Shown: piece after piece, positions 1-7,291 of the stretch
Numbering within the stretch: the stretch's first letter is position 1
Layout: every line of letters begins with the position of its first letter
NCBI GenBank assembly: GCA_964499955.1
Contig: CAZCMI010000023.1
Coordinates: 1 to 13,218, forward strand
DNA length: 13,218 bases
Reading direction: 5' to 3'
DNA from: JAJYIV01 sp964499955
Lineage (GTDB): Bacteria; Patescibacteriota; Patescibacteriia; UBA9934; GWF2-40-263
The notes under the pieces: model-generated
Told to the model about the DNA's origin: nothing
What the model saw: the letters and a program-made list of their open reading frames with translations, nothing else
Database searches by the model: none
Program-made: the position numbers and the translations under genes

Positions 1-252
1 ACGGAGGTCTCCGTGCGCGCCGTGCGAGGGACCCGCCAGGGCGTCTCGGCCACCAACCGGCTCGACGACAGCCCGCTCGCCGCATGCTGCTCGGCCGCAG
101 TCGCGGCCGCCTCGGCGGCGCCGGACGACCCGGGCTTCCCCGGGCTGCCCGAGCCACGCCCGGTCGAACTGCCCGAGCGGGTCCGCGCCGCAACGAGCGC
201 CTTCGATGCGGACAAGCGGGCCGCCGCCGCGCGCTCCATCATCGACCAGTCA
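1..252 (+). pseudogene. PmbA/TldD-family protein, internal fragment (chimeric contig end)
   Basis: Reading frame 1 from the window edge gives a peptide with the look of the N-terminal domain of PmbA/TldD-family metallopeptidase-related proteins. It begins TEVSVRAVRGTRQGVSATNR, continues with LDD and an alanine-rich helix, then APDDPGFPGLPEP, and ends near RSIID around base 245. The family commonly shows EVSVR, a GxRxGxAxTNRLDD stretch and a DPDFPGLP-type loop in this order; that match is from memory, not from a search. Family resemblance is lost after about base 250, although the frame stays open to 582 antisense to uvrA. The fragment lacks both ends, so it cannot be functional here. The composition is very GC-rich and actinobacterial in flavour. 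It is more likely foreign sequence joined to the contig than a gene of this organism. Confidence 0.5.
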
Positions 253-339
253 TCGACGAGGCTCTGCAGGACCTGTCCGGGGCTCGGCAGGATGAAGGTC
301 TCGTTGGCGTTGGCTGCGAGTTGCCAGCCGACAAGAACG
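253..339 (-). pseudogene. ABC transporter permease (NitT/TauT type), N-terminal fragment
   Basis: On the reverse strand, in the same frame as UvrA, the peptide after GTFVLV changes from UvrA to GWQLAANANETFILPSPGQV followed by LQSLVDDW. This resembles the segment after the first helix of NitT/TauT/Ssu-type permeases, where a WQLA segment is followed by an LPSPxxVxxxL motif. Only about 30 residues are recognisable. Beyond base 250 the frame is open to the window edge but looks like low-complexity antisense of the PmbA-like fragment. The junction with that fragment falls in a short stretch, about 241-259, that both can claim. The family assignment rests on one motif and was not checked against a database. 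Confidence 0.4.
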
Positions 340-2312
340 AGCACGAAGGTGCCGAGCGGGACGTCCACGGAGACGTTCTTGAGGTTGAAGGCCGTGGCTC
401 CCTGCACCGTGAGGCGCTTGCCGCTGCCCTTGCGGTATTGCTTGGGCGCGGAAATGGCCTTCTTGCCGGACAGATACTGGCCGGTGAGCGACTCGGGATC
501 CTTGCGGATTTCCGCGGGCGTACCTTCGGCCACGATCTCCCCGCCGTATTCGCCCGCGCCGGGACCAACGTCGAAGACGTAGTCCGCCGCGCGGATCATG
601 GCGTCGTCGTGCTCCACCACCAGGACGGAATTGCCCTGGTCGCGCAGCTTCTTCACCGTGTCGATGAGGCGGTCGTTGTCGCGGGCGTGCAACCCGATGG
701 ACGGTTCGTCCAAAATATAGATGACGCCGGAGAGCGCGGACCCGAGCTGGGTGGCCAAACGCACGCGCTGGGCTTCCCCGCCGGAGAGCGTCATGGCCGC
801 GCGGTCCAGGGTGAGGTAGTCCAACCCCACGTCCAGCAGGTGGCGCAGGCGGGCGGTGATTTCCTTGGCCACGCGCTCCACCACCAACGCTTCGGCGTCC
901 GAAAGGGAGCCGTCGGCGGGGCGCGCGCCCTTCACGCTTTTCTTCGCCTTGCCCTTGCCGGACTTGGCCGCGGGGGCGGGCGGGGCGAAGGCGTTGAAGA
1001 ACGCCAACACGTCGTCGATGGCCATGCCCGTCACGTCGGAAATGGACTTGCCGGAAATGGTGATGGCCAGCACCTCGGGGCGCAGGCGCTTGCCCTGGCA
1101 GGCCGGGCAAACCATGGTCCGCATGTACGTTTCCAACTCGTTGCGGACGTAGTCGGAATCGGTTTCCTTGTACTTCTGTTCCAACTGCGCCAACACGCCG
1201 GGGAACGTGATTTCTTGCCCATCGAAGGCGTAGGTGTCCGCCCCCGTGCCGTACAGCACCAGGTTCAACTTTTCCTTGGACAGGGAATCCACCGGCGCGT
1301 GCACGGAGAACTTGTGCTTCTTCCCCACCAGCTCCAACAGGCGCAGGTAGCTGGTTTGGTTGCCGGCGATGCGCGTCCACGGGCGCACGGCCCCTTCGGC
1401 GAAGGACAGGCGCGGGTTGGGGATCACCAATTCGGGTTCCAGCACCAACTTCAACCCCAGCCCGGTGCATTCGCCGCAGGCGCCGTGGGGCGAGTTGAAG
1501 GAGAACAGGCGCGGCTCCGGGCGCGGCAGGTTCACGCCGCAGCGCGGGCAGCTGAAGCTTTGCGAGAGCAGCTGCTCGTCGCCCGTGTCGTCGTTCAAGA
1601 GCAACACGAGGCCGTTGCCGTAGTCGAGGGCCTTTTTCACGGCGTCGGTTACGGCCGTGGCGTTCCCCGCCACCTCCGGCGTGATTTCCGCGACGACGAC
1701 CTCGATGGAATGTGGCTTTTTCTTGTCCTTGCGCATGGCGGCGGCTTCGTCCATGTCCATCAGGAAGCCGTCGAAACGCACGCGGGAAAAGCCCGCGGCG
1801 GCGGCCCCGGCGAAGACCTGGCGGTGTTCGCCCTTTTGCTCGCGCACGACCGGGGCGAGCAACAGCACGGGACCCTTCCCCGCTTCTTCCCGCACGCGCG
1901 CGACGACCTGTTCCACCGTCTGCTCGCGGACTTCATCGCCGCACTTCGGGCAGTGGGGCCGGCCCGCGCGGGCGAAGAGCACGCGCAGGAAGTCGTAAAT
2001 TTCGGTCACCGTGCCGACGGTGGACCGGGGGTTGTGCGACGACGATTTCTGGTCGATGGCGATGGTGGGCGAGAGGCCCAGGATTTCGTCCACGTCCGGC
2101 TTGTCCTGCAGCTCCAGGAACTGCCGGGCATAGCTCGACAGGGATTCCATGTACCGGCGCTGGCCCTCGGCGAAGACGGTGTCGAAGGCGAGGGAGGACT
2201 TGCCCGAACCGGACAATCCGGTGATGACCACCAGCTTGTCCTTGGGGATGTCCACGGAGACGTTCTTCAGGTTGTGCACGCGCGCGCCGCGCACGGAAAT
2301 GTGGTCGCTCAT
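340..2312 (-). CDS. uvrA: Excinuclease ABC subunit UvrA, truncated before the second Walker A
   Basis: UvrA is the damage-sensing ATPase of nucleotide excision repair, working with UvrB in the cytoplasm. The ATG at 2312-2310 opens MSDHISVRGARVHNLKNVSV. Visible in order are Walker A GLSGSGKSS (residues 32-40), a zinc module with Cys255, Cys258, Cys279 and Cys282, a second CxxC near residue 400 (MVCPACQGKR), the ABC signature LSGGE (about 509-513), Walker B LDEP (Asp535, Glu536) and VVEHD. The second ATPase half starts with LKNVSVDVPLGTFVLV, but the expected TGVSGSGKSS is replaced by unrelated residues. About 657 of the usual 940 or so residues are present, and the fused frame has no stop before the window edge. 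A low-complexity Lys/Gly/Ala insert sits near residues 440-470. No Shine-Dalgarno is visible; the start is fixed by homology. Confidence 0.95.
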
Positions 2313-2313
2313 A

Positions 2314-2339
2314 GCCGATCAGGGCAAAAGAAGATCGGC
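2314..2339 (-). promoter_or_regulatory. Perfect inverted repeat over the uvrA transcription start
   Basis: GCCGATC (2314-2320) and GATCGGC (2333-2339) form a perfect 7-bp inverted repeat around a 12-nt centre. It fills the space between the uvrA -10 box and the ATG, ending one base before the start codon. It could be a repressor operator (uvrA is damage-inducible in many bacteria) or an RNA hairpin masking the start. It does not match the classical LexA boxes I know. Function is inferred from position only. Confidence 0.4.
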
Positions 2340-2343
2340 GACG

Positions 2344-2372
2344 AGGATATCATCCATTTACGAACGGAGCAA
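2344..2372 (-). promoter_or_regulatory. uvrA promoter
   Basis: Reading leftward there is TTGCTC (2372-2367), a 17-nt spacer, then TATCCT (2349-2344) preceded by TGA, which makes an extended -10. The -35 is weak (3 of 6 to TTGACA). The predicted start is near 2337, giving a leader of about 25 nt. The same TG-N-TATCCT form with a 17-nt spacer is found at the RNase J promoter in this window. Confidence 0.5.
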
Positions 2373-2392
2373 GGGGCGGACCTTCAGGTCAC

Positions 2393-2422
2393 AAAAACGC
2401 GCGGATGAGACCGCGCGTTTTT
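2393..2422 (-). terminator. Intrinsic terminator of the dsbA-like/cysteine-rich unit (bidirectional)
   Basis: AAAAACGCGCGG, a 6-nt loop (atgaga) and CCGCGCGTTTTT make a perfect 12-bp hairpin with a T-run on either strand. It lies 11 nt beyond the stop codon of the cysteine-rich gene, so it ends leftward transcription and insulates uvrA. Confidence 0.85.
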
Positions 2423-2433
2423 CTTGGGTATGG

Positions 2434-4200
2434 CTACTCGCATGTGTTATCGCGGAAAGGGATCAAACTTGGGGTACAACGATTGGAGGCGCATTGCACG
2501 TTTCTTTCACAATCTTGTCCGCGCGCCAATGACCCGTTCCGCACGCACGCGTCCGGCTCAAACGCCGTATTGCACGTCCCGTCGCATTCGATGTCGCGCG
2601 TGCAGCTCGTTCCCTGTTCACCCGAGTTCGGCAACACACATGAGTTCCGCCATCTCGTGTTGCAGACCATGTTCCCAATGCAATCCGTGTCGCTGTTGCA
2701 ATGATCGCCCGTCGCGCCCTGCCCGAGAATGGGCGTGAGGCATCGGTTCGTCTCCGCATTGTAAATGCAATTCAATCGGACGCCATTATTGTCCGTGCAG
2801 GTGTTTTGCAAGCAGACTTCCTGCATGCTCAGGTCGCCCCAGCCAGGGCCGATGTCATATAATTCGTTGTCCGTCTTTTTATTTCTCACCTGAAGGGCAC
2901 TGCTGTTGAATCCCTCGCAGGTCGTGATCAAATTGCAATCGTACTTCAACTCCGCGCAAACGCCGTGCCGCAATTCGAGCGCGCCCGTGGCACCCGCACC
3001 TATGGCCGCCCCCATAGCTGTTGCACCCGGAAACGGGATAAAGTTTCCAATCACGGCGCCTCCGGTGATACCGGCAATTTGCTCGGCCGACGTCCAATTT
3101 AACCCGAATAGCATGGACGGTTCGCGCGTCCAAAAACACTGGCTGAACTGCCGGTTGCTCGCTGGCGGCGTCGTCAGGCCCGAACACACGGCGGATGAAG
3201 GGATGATGGGAATCTGACCCTCATCCGGCACGATGTCCCCGCACCACGCGCACTTCCCTTCCATCACCCCTCCTTCCCCAGGAACCATGAAGCATCCCTG
3301 TTGGCCTTCCGCGTGCGCCGGACAATGCGTGAACCGACACGTCGTCCCTTCCGCAACATTGCTTCCATTGGGATCCCTCAACACGACGGCCGTTTCCCCG
3401 CAGGTGCGGTTGGGCTGTCCTTTGGTATAACCTTCGATCACGTACCCTTTTTCCGCCAGGTCGACGCACCTCGTGTTTTCCGTCAACAACTCGATACGCT
3501 TCAAGGCCGGCAGGCGCGGCGGCTGCAGGGTGAGCAGACGCGGGTTCACGGTCTCCAGTAAGAGAGCGGCTGCGAACAACAGAACGAGGCCGATGACCGC
3601 ATTCTTCATGCGCGCCTTCGCCTTACCCACGTCCGCGCCACCAGCGGACAACACGTATTGCAGGCCGCCCACCATGATCATGATGATGGCCACCGTCCCC
3701 GCGATGCCCAACAACCACCGGTAGACCGTCTCCACGTACGACCCGTAGTCCGCCACCTGCTTCGTCCCCCCGATTTCGTGCGCGAGCGTATAGGGCTGGC
3801 CCAGACAATAGCAATAATGGGAGCCGGGCAGACATTCCGACGGCTGATGGTGTCTGTCCCAATGCGCGGTACTTTGCGGAGTCGACGCGTCCGGACTGGG
3901 CCGTTCGCAATTCATCTTGCATTCGTCTTCGCTGGCGAAACAGCGGAGATTGTTCGCCGGCCAGAACGCCGGTCGGTCGGAACACACGATCATCCGCTCG
4001 TTCTGCCCTTGACACGCGGTTTGACACGCGGTCGTGCTGGTGGCTTTCGCGTCTTCTTTTTTCGCTCCCGTCGAAGAGGTGCACCAACAATCGCAGGCTT
4101 GGGACGCAGGTGCGGGCGTGGTTTGGGCGAAGGCAGGCACCGCGCCAACAAGGACGGTCAAACTGAGCGCGAGGGCGGCGAACAGGCGGAAGAGGCGCAT
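2434..4200 (-). CDS. Secreted VirB2-like pilin-core / Dickkopf-like cysteine-rich fusion protein
   Basis: Predicted 588-residue secreted or membrane protein, function unknown. Residues 1-25 form a signal peptide (MRLFRLFAALALSL, then AFA before Gln26). Residues 27-155 carry 12 cysteines. Residues 158-220 hold two helices, about 161-184 (TVAIIMIMVGGLQYVLSAGG) and 200-217, joined by a short basic loop. This is the layout of TrbC/VirB2-type pilin-like proteins common in CPR genomes. A long cysteine-containing region with a Gly/Ala hydrophobic patch follows. The C-terminus has three tandem units with Cys spacing near C-x5-C-x3-5-C-x7-11-C (starting DHCNSDTDC, TSCTRDIEC, QDCERNVQC), resembling Dickkopf-type repeats, after one degenerate unit. 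I count 40 cysteines, none in the signal peptide. ATG at 4200 is preferred over the in-frame TTG at 4206; neither has a Shine-Dalgarno. The gene starts 9 nt after the DsbA-like gene, so they are probably co-transcribed. Confidence 0.85.
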   Translation of the reverse strand: MRLFRLFAALALSLTVLVGAVPAFAQTTPAPASQACDCWCTSSTGAKKEDAKATSTTACQTACQGQNERMIVCSDRPAFWPANNLRCFASEDECKMNCERPSPDASTPQSTAHWDRHHQPSECLPGSHYCYCLGQPYTLAHEIGGTKQVADYGSYVETVYRWLLGIAGTVAIIMIMVGGLQYVLSAGGADVGKAKARMKNAVIGLVLLFAAALLLETVNPRLLTLQPPRLPALKRIELLTENTRCVDLAEKGYVIEGYTKGQPNRTCGETAVVLRDPNGSNVAEGTTCRFTHCPAHAEGQQGCFMVPGEGGVMEGKCAWCGDIVPDEGQIPIIPSSAVCSGLTTPPASNRQFSQCFWTREPSMLFGLNWTSAEQIAGITGGAVIGNFIPFPGATAMGAAIGAGATGALELRHGVCAELKYDCNLITTCEGFNSSALQVRNKKTDNELYDIGPGWGDLSMQEVCLQNTCTDNNGVRLNCIYNAETNRCLTPILGQGATGDHCNSDTDCIGNMVCNTRWRNSCVLPNSGEQGTSCTRDIECDGTCNTAFEPDACVRNGSLARGQDCERNVQCASNRCTPSLIPFRDNTCE

Positions 4201-4209
4201 ACGCAAGCG

Positions 4210-4983
4210 TTAACTGTTTTCGCCGATGAACTGTCGGATCAGTAGGTCCAACACGTCCGCGGGGATGGCGCCCGGCACGGCCGCGCCGTTGAAGAAAAAC
4301 GTGGGCGTGCCCGCGACGCCGGCGGCGGCTCCCGCTTGGAAGTCCGCTTCCACGGACGCGGCGTGGCGGCCGGAGGCCAGGCACCGGGCGAAGGCGGGGG
4401 CGTCCAATCCCGCTTCGTCCGCGTACCGCGTCAGGCTGGCTTCCCCCAACCCCCCTTGGTTCAAGAACAGCTTGTCGTGATATTCCCAAAACTTGCCCTG
4501 CTCGCGCGCGCATTCGGACGCCTCGGCCGCGCGGCGGGCGTCGGGATGCAATTCGTCCAACGGATAATGACGGAACACGAAGCGGACCCGGTCTCCGTAA
4601 CGCAAGGAGGCGGCGCGAACGGCATGGCTGGCCTCCTGGGAGTACGGGCAGTCGAAATCGGCGAATTCCACGATGGTGAGTTCCGCGTCTTCCGGACCGG
4701 TGGCGGGAGCGTCCGCCCGTTCCGCGGGTGCCGCACCCGAGGGAACCGACGCGGCGAGGCGCGAAACGGACATGGCGGACGAGAACGCCAACAAGGACGG
4801 GTCCAACGAGCCGTCGCGAATGCCGTTCATGAAATAGACCACGCGCCACGTGAAGGAGATCATCAAGACCAGGGCGACCAGGACGGCCGCCGTGGCAGCC
4901 CACCGCCCCGCCCGCCCGCCGCGTGCGTGCTCCTCTTCCCCGGACGTTTCGCCGGTGGCGTCGTCGATGCGTTCGTCGTCCAT
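4210..4983 (-). CDS. Membrane-anchored DsbA-like thioredoxin-fold protein with a CPYS site
   Basis: A 257-residue protein with a short acidic cytoplasmic tail, one transmembrane helix (about 28-52) and an extracytoplasmic DsbA/thioredoxin-like domain. The active-site segment is VEFADFDCPYS, with Cys112 and Ser115, so the usual second cysteine of CxxC is absent. Two other cysteines follow (Cys158 in ASECAREQGKFWEYHD and Cys201 in FARCLASG), both at positions often seen in DsbA-like proteins of this type. The cis-proline loop GTPTFFFNG is intact (Pro227). ATG at 4983 is chosen because the protein then starts MDDERIDD directly after a -10 box; the frame could extend to 5058 but would run through that promoter. 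The next gene encodes a 40-cysteine secreted protein, so a role in disulphide formation or repair for that partner is a reasonable inference. With CPYS, reductase, isomerase or a mixed-disulphide mechanism must be considered. Confidence 0.9.
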   Translation of the reverse strand: MDDERIDDATGETSGEEEHARGGRAGRWAATAAVLVALVLMISFTWRVVYFMNGIRDGSLDPSLLAFSSAMSVSRLAASVPSGAAPAERADAPATGPEDAELTIVEFADFDCPYSQEASHAVRAASLRYGDRVRFVFRHYPLDELHPDARRAAEASECAREQGKFWEYHDKLFLNQGGLGEASLTRYADEAGLDAPAFARCLASGRHAASVEADFQAGAAAGVAGTPTFFFNGAAVPGAIPADVLDLLIRQFIGENS

Positions 4984-4991
4984 ACGAAAAA

Positions 4992-5000
4992 AGTATATCA
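4992..5000 (-). promoter_or_regulatory. Extended -10 promoter of the DsbA-like gene (leaderless)
   Basis: Reading leftward: TGA then TATACT (4997-4992), followed by 8 nt and the ATG at 4983. No convincing -35 is visible; the TG extension may compensate. With a normal -10 to start distance, transcription would begin at or within a base or two of the ATG, so the mRNA is probably leaderless. The box overlaps a possible rightward -10 (TATCAT, 4996-5001). Confidence 0.5.
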
Positions 5001-5010
5001 TGGGAGGCGC

Positions 5011-5145
5011 ATGGACACCGAACGCGAAGAGGAACGCGCGCGGCTGCGCGCGGAACAACGGCGCCGCAAAGGACGGCCCGCCATGAAGGTCAGCGGGCGC
5101 GGCATGAAACGGTTCGCCGTCCCCAAGCGGCCCCGGGCGCGTTGA
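5011..5145 (+). CDS. Small basic protein, 44 residues, unknown function
   Basis: The ATG at 5011 opens a 44-residue product: an Arg/Glu-rich first half (MDTEREEERARLRAEQRRR) and a basic tail with MKVSGRGMKRFAVPKR, ending at TGA 5143-5145. A GGGAGG Shine-Dalgarno (5002-5007) lies only 3 nt before the ATG, a short spacing, and a TATCAT box lies 9 nt upstream. There is no signal peptide or membrane helix. The charge pattern suggests nucleic-acid or ribosome binding, but no family was recognised. It fills the gap between the divergent DsbA-like gene and secG, and its stop overlaps the secG -35 box. The same frame is open further upstream only as antisense to the DsbA-like gene. Coding status is plausible, not proven. 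Confidence 0.5.
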   Translation: MDTEREEERARLRAEQRRRKGRPAMKVSGRGMKRFAVPKRPRAR

Positions 5146-5170
5146 CGCGCGGGTCGTTCTCTGATAGGTT
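5142..5170 (+). promoter_or_regulatory. secG promoter
   Basis: TTGACG (5142-5147), a 17-nt spacer and TAGGTT (5165-5170) preceded by TGA. The -35 matches TTGACA at 5 of 6. The predicted start near 5177 gives a leader of about 19 nt. The promoter overlaps the stop codon of the 44-residue gene. Confidence 0.6.
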
Positions 5171-5195
5171 TTCGACGTTTCCCCAAGGGAAAATT

Positions 5196-5414
5196 ATGCT
5201 CAATTCCATCCTGAATATCGCCCAATTCATCGCGGCCGCGCTGCTCGTCACCTGCGTGTTGCTCCAAGCCCGCGGCTCCGGCCTCGGCGCCGCTTTCGGC
5301 GGCGAAGGCAACGTGTACCGCACCAAGCGCGGCGTGGAGAAGCGCCTGTTCCAAGCCACGATCGTCTTCGCGATCCTCTTCTTCGGCATCGCGCTCGCCA
5401 ACGTACTCGTCTAA
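5196..5414 (+). CDS. secG: Preprotein translocase subunit SecG
   Basis: A 72-residue protein with the SecG plan: a first helix (about 3-24, LNIAQFIAAALLVTCVLLQ), a short Gly-rich loop (GSGLGAAFGGEGNVYRTKRG) and a second helix near 50-71 (FQATIVFAILFFGIALANVL). SecG is the small accessory subunit of SecYEG in the cytoplasmic membrane and promotes SecA-driven export. The length fits the family. The start at 5196 has a weak AAGG-type Shine-Dalgarno (around 5185-5188) and a well-formed promoter upstream. The solute-binding protein gene starts 18 nt after the stop, so both are likely in one transcript. Confidence 0.93.
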   Translation: MLNSILNIAQFIAAALLVTCVLLQARGSGLGAAFGGEGNVYRTKRGVEKRLFQATIVFAILFFGIALANVLV

Positions 5415-5432
5415 CCCGCCGCATTCCTCCCT

Positions 5433-7265
5433 GTGCCGCTTTTCCAAAAGCGCCCGCCCGCGAACGCCGCCTCGTCGGACCTCGCTCTCCGGCAGGTCCT
5501 TGCGGTATCCAAACCGCGCCGCTTTCCGTCCGCCCGCCAGTGGGCGCAAACGGGCCGCGTGCTGACCGGCGGGGAGAAGCGCTGGCTCGCCGGGCTGCTT
5601 GCGGGAGCCGTGCTGATGTTCGGCTTTTCCCTCGTCCGGTACGTGTCCACCCATCAGGTGGAAACGCCGGCCGTCGGCGGCGAGTACACGGAAGCGCTGG
5701 TCGGGGAGCCGCAGCTCATCAACCCGCTGTACGCTCCGGCCAACGACGTGGACGCCGACATCGCCCGCCTGGTGTATTCCGGGTTGCTGCGCTGGGACCC
5801 GCGCGCGGGCCTGGTGAACGACTTGGCCGAACAGTACGAGGTGTCCGAAGACGGGCGCGTCCATACGATCGTCCTCCGGGACGATGCGCGCTTCCACAAC
5901 GGCCGCAAGGTCGGCGCGGAAGACGTGCTGTTCACCTTCGGCGCGTTGAAAAACCCGGCGTACCGCAGCCCGCTCACCGCCGCCTACCAACAGGTCGAAT
6001 GGACGCAGACGGACGACCATACCATTACGTTCACCCTGCCGGAGCCCTCCGCGGCCTTCCCGCATGCGCTGACCGTGGGCATCCTGCCGTCCGAAGTATG
6101 GATGGACGTGGCGCCGCGTAACGCCCCGCTGGCGGGGTTCAACCTGCGGCCGGTGGGCAGCGGCCCCTTCCGCTTCAAGGAACTGACAAAGGACCAGCTG
6201 GGCGCCGTCCGCACCCTGGTGCTGGAACGCAACGGGGACTATTACGGCGACCCAGCGTACCTGGAAACCGTCACCTTCAAATTCTACGCCGACGCCGGTT
6301 CGGCCGCCCGGGCCGTGTCGGCCCGCAACGTGGAAGGCATGGGGTTCGTTCCGCCGGAACTGGACACCGAGGTTGAACGGGCGGGCGGCGTGGAAATGCT
6401 GCGCCCGGCCATGCCGCGCGTCACCGCCCTGCTGTTCAACCAGCGTGCCCAGCCGTTGTTCCAGACGAAGGCCGTGCGCCAAGCCGTGGCGCTGGCCGTG
6501 GACCGCGCGGACCTCGTGCGCGAGGCGCTGAACGGGCACGGGGAACCGCTCGCGACCCCGGTGCTGCCCGAAGCCTTGGCAGAAGCGGGCACCCCCGCTG
6601 TTCCCGCACGGGACACGGCAACTGCCAATGCACTACTGGACGAAGCGGGGTTCCCCTGGCCCGAAGGCGAGATTTTCCGCCTCTCCCGGGCGCCGCGCGC
6701 GGCCTCCGGCAGCACGCCCGCCGAGGACCCCTCGACAATTCCCCCGCTTTCCTTTACGCTGACGACCGTCCAGACGCCCGAATTCGTCCGGGCGGCGGAA
6801 CGGTTGGCCGGACAGCTGGCCGACGTCGGCATCGACGTCCAGGTGGTGGCGGTGGCGCAAGCGGATTTCTTCCGCGACGCCATCGAACCACGTGCGTACG
6901 AAGCGCTGCTCACGGGCATGCTCTCCGGCGCGGATCTCGACCCATTCCCCTTTTGGCATTCGTCCCAGGCGGCGGACCGCGGCCTGAACTTGGCGGGATA
7001 CGCCAGCGCACAGGCAGACACGCTGCTCGCGGACGCACGCAAAACGCTGGACCCGCAGGCGCGCGCGGAATTGCTCGCGCAGTTCCAGGCCCTCGTGACC
7101 GAAGACGTGCCGGCGGTGGTCTTGTACCGCTCCGCCTACGCCTACGCACTGGGCGGCAAGATCCGCGGCGCAGACATCCCCCGGGTGAACGTCCCCTCCG
7201 ACCGCTTCGCCACCGCGGCGGAATGGTACGTCCGCACGAAAAAGGCCCTGCAACGCGGCGAGTGA
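5433..7265 (+). CDS. Membrane-anchored family 5 extracellular solute-binding protein (peptide-binding type)
   Basis: A 610-residue protein related to the substrate-binding subunits DppA/OppA of peptide ABC importers. It has a basic cytoplasmic N-terminus ending ARQWAQTGRVLTGGEKR, one helix (about 51-71) and then the binding domain, starting at GGEYTEALVGEPQLINPLYA. Family hallmarks follow: LVYSGLLRWD, DLAEQYEVSEDGRVHTIVLR, FHNGRKVGAEDVLFTF, GSGPFRFKEL and, near the C-terminus, an LLAQFQALVTEDVPAVVLY segment. It is held by a helix, not a lipobox cysteine. The start is GTG at 5433; no ATG precedes the helix and no Shine-Dalgarno is seen (the leader reads CCTCCCT). No permease or ATPase gene is nearby. 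Position after secG with an SxRQW...EKR tail matches what I know of CPR homologues. Substrate unknown. Confidence 0.9.
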   Translation: MPLFQKRPPANAASSDLALRQVLAVSKPRRFPSARQWAQTGRVLTGGEKRWLAGLLAGAVLMFGFSLVRYVSTHQVETPAVGGEYTEALVGEPQLINPLYAPANDVDADIARLVYSGLLRWDPRAGLVNDLAEQYEVSEDGRVHTIVLRDDARFHNGRKVGAEDVLFTFGALKNPAYRSPLTAAYQQVEWTQTDDHTITFTLPEPSAAFPHALTVGILPSEVWMDVAPRNAPLAGFNLRPVGSGPFRFKELTKDQLGAVRTLVLERNGDYYGDPAYLETVTFKFYADAGSAARAVSARNVEGMGFVPPELDTEVERAGGVEMLRPAMPRVTALLFNQRAQPLFQTKAVRQAVALAVDRADLVREALNGHGEPLATPVLPEALAEAGTPAVPARDTATANALLDEAGFPWPEGEIFRLSRAPRAASGSTPAEDPSTIPPLSFTLTTVQTPEFVRAAERLAGQLADVGIDVQVVAVAQADFFRDAIEPRAYEALLTGMLSGADLDPFPFWHSSQAADRGLNLAGYASAQADTLLADARKTLDPQARAELLAQFQALVTEDVPAVVLYRSAYAYALGGKIRGADIPRVNVPSDRFATAAEWYVRTKKALQRGE

Positions 7266-7291
7266 GGGGAGGCAAAAAGAGAAAAGAATGC

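Noticed and set aside
84..2408. A 774-residue open frame on the forward strand opposite uvrA
   Set aside because: It is the antisense of a clear UvrA with conserved motifs; high GC keeps opposite frames open. Its His/Gly/Arg/Val-rich product resembles no family.
2393..2422. CRISPR-like or other repeat array
   Set aside because: The palindrome occurs once in the window and has a T-run on each side, so it is a terminator. No spaced repeats were seen anywhere in the window.
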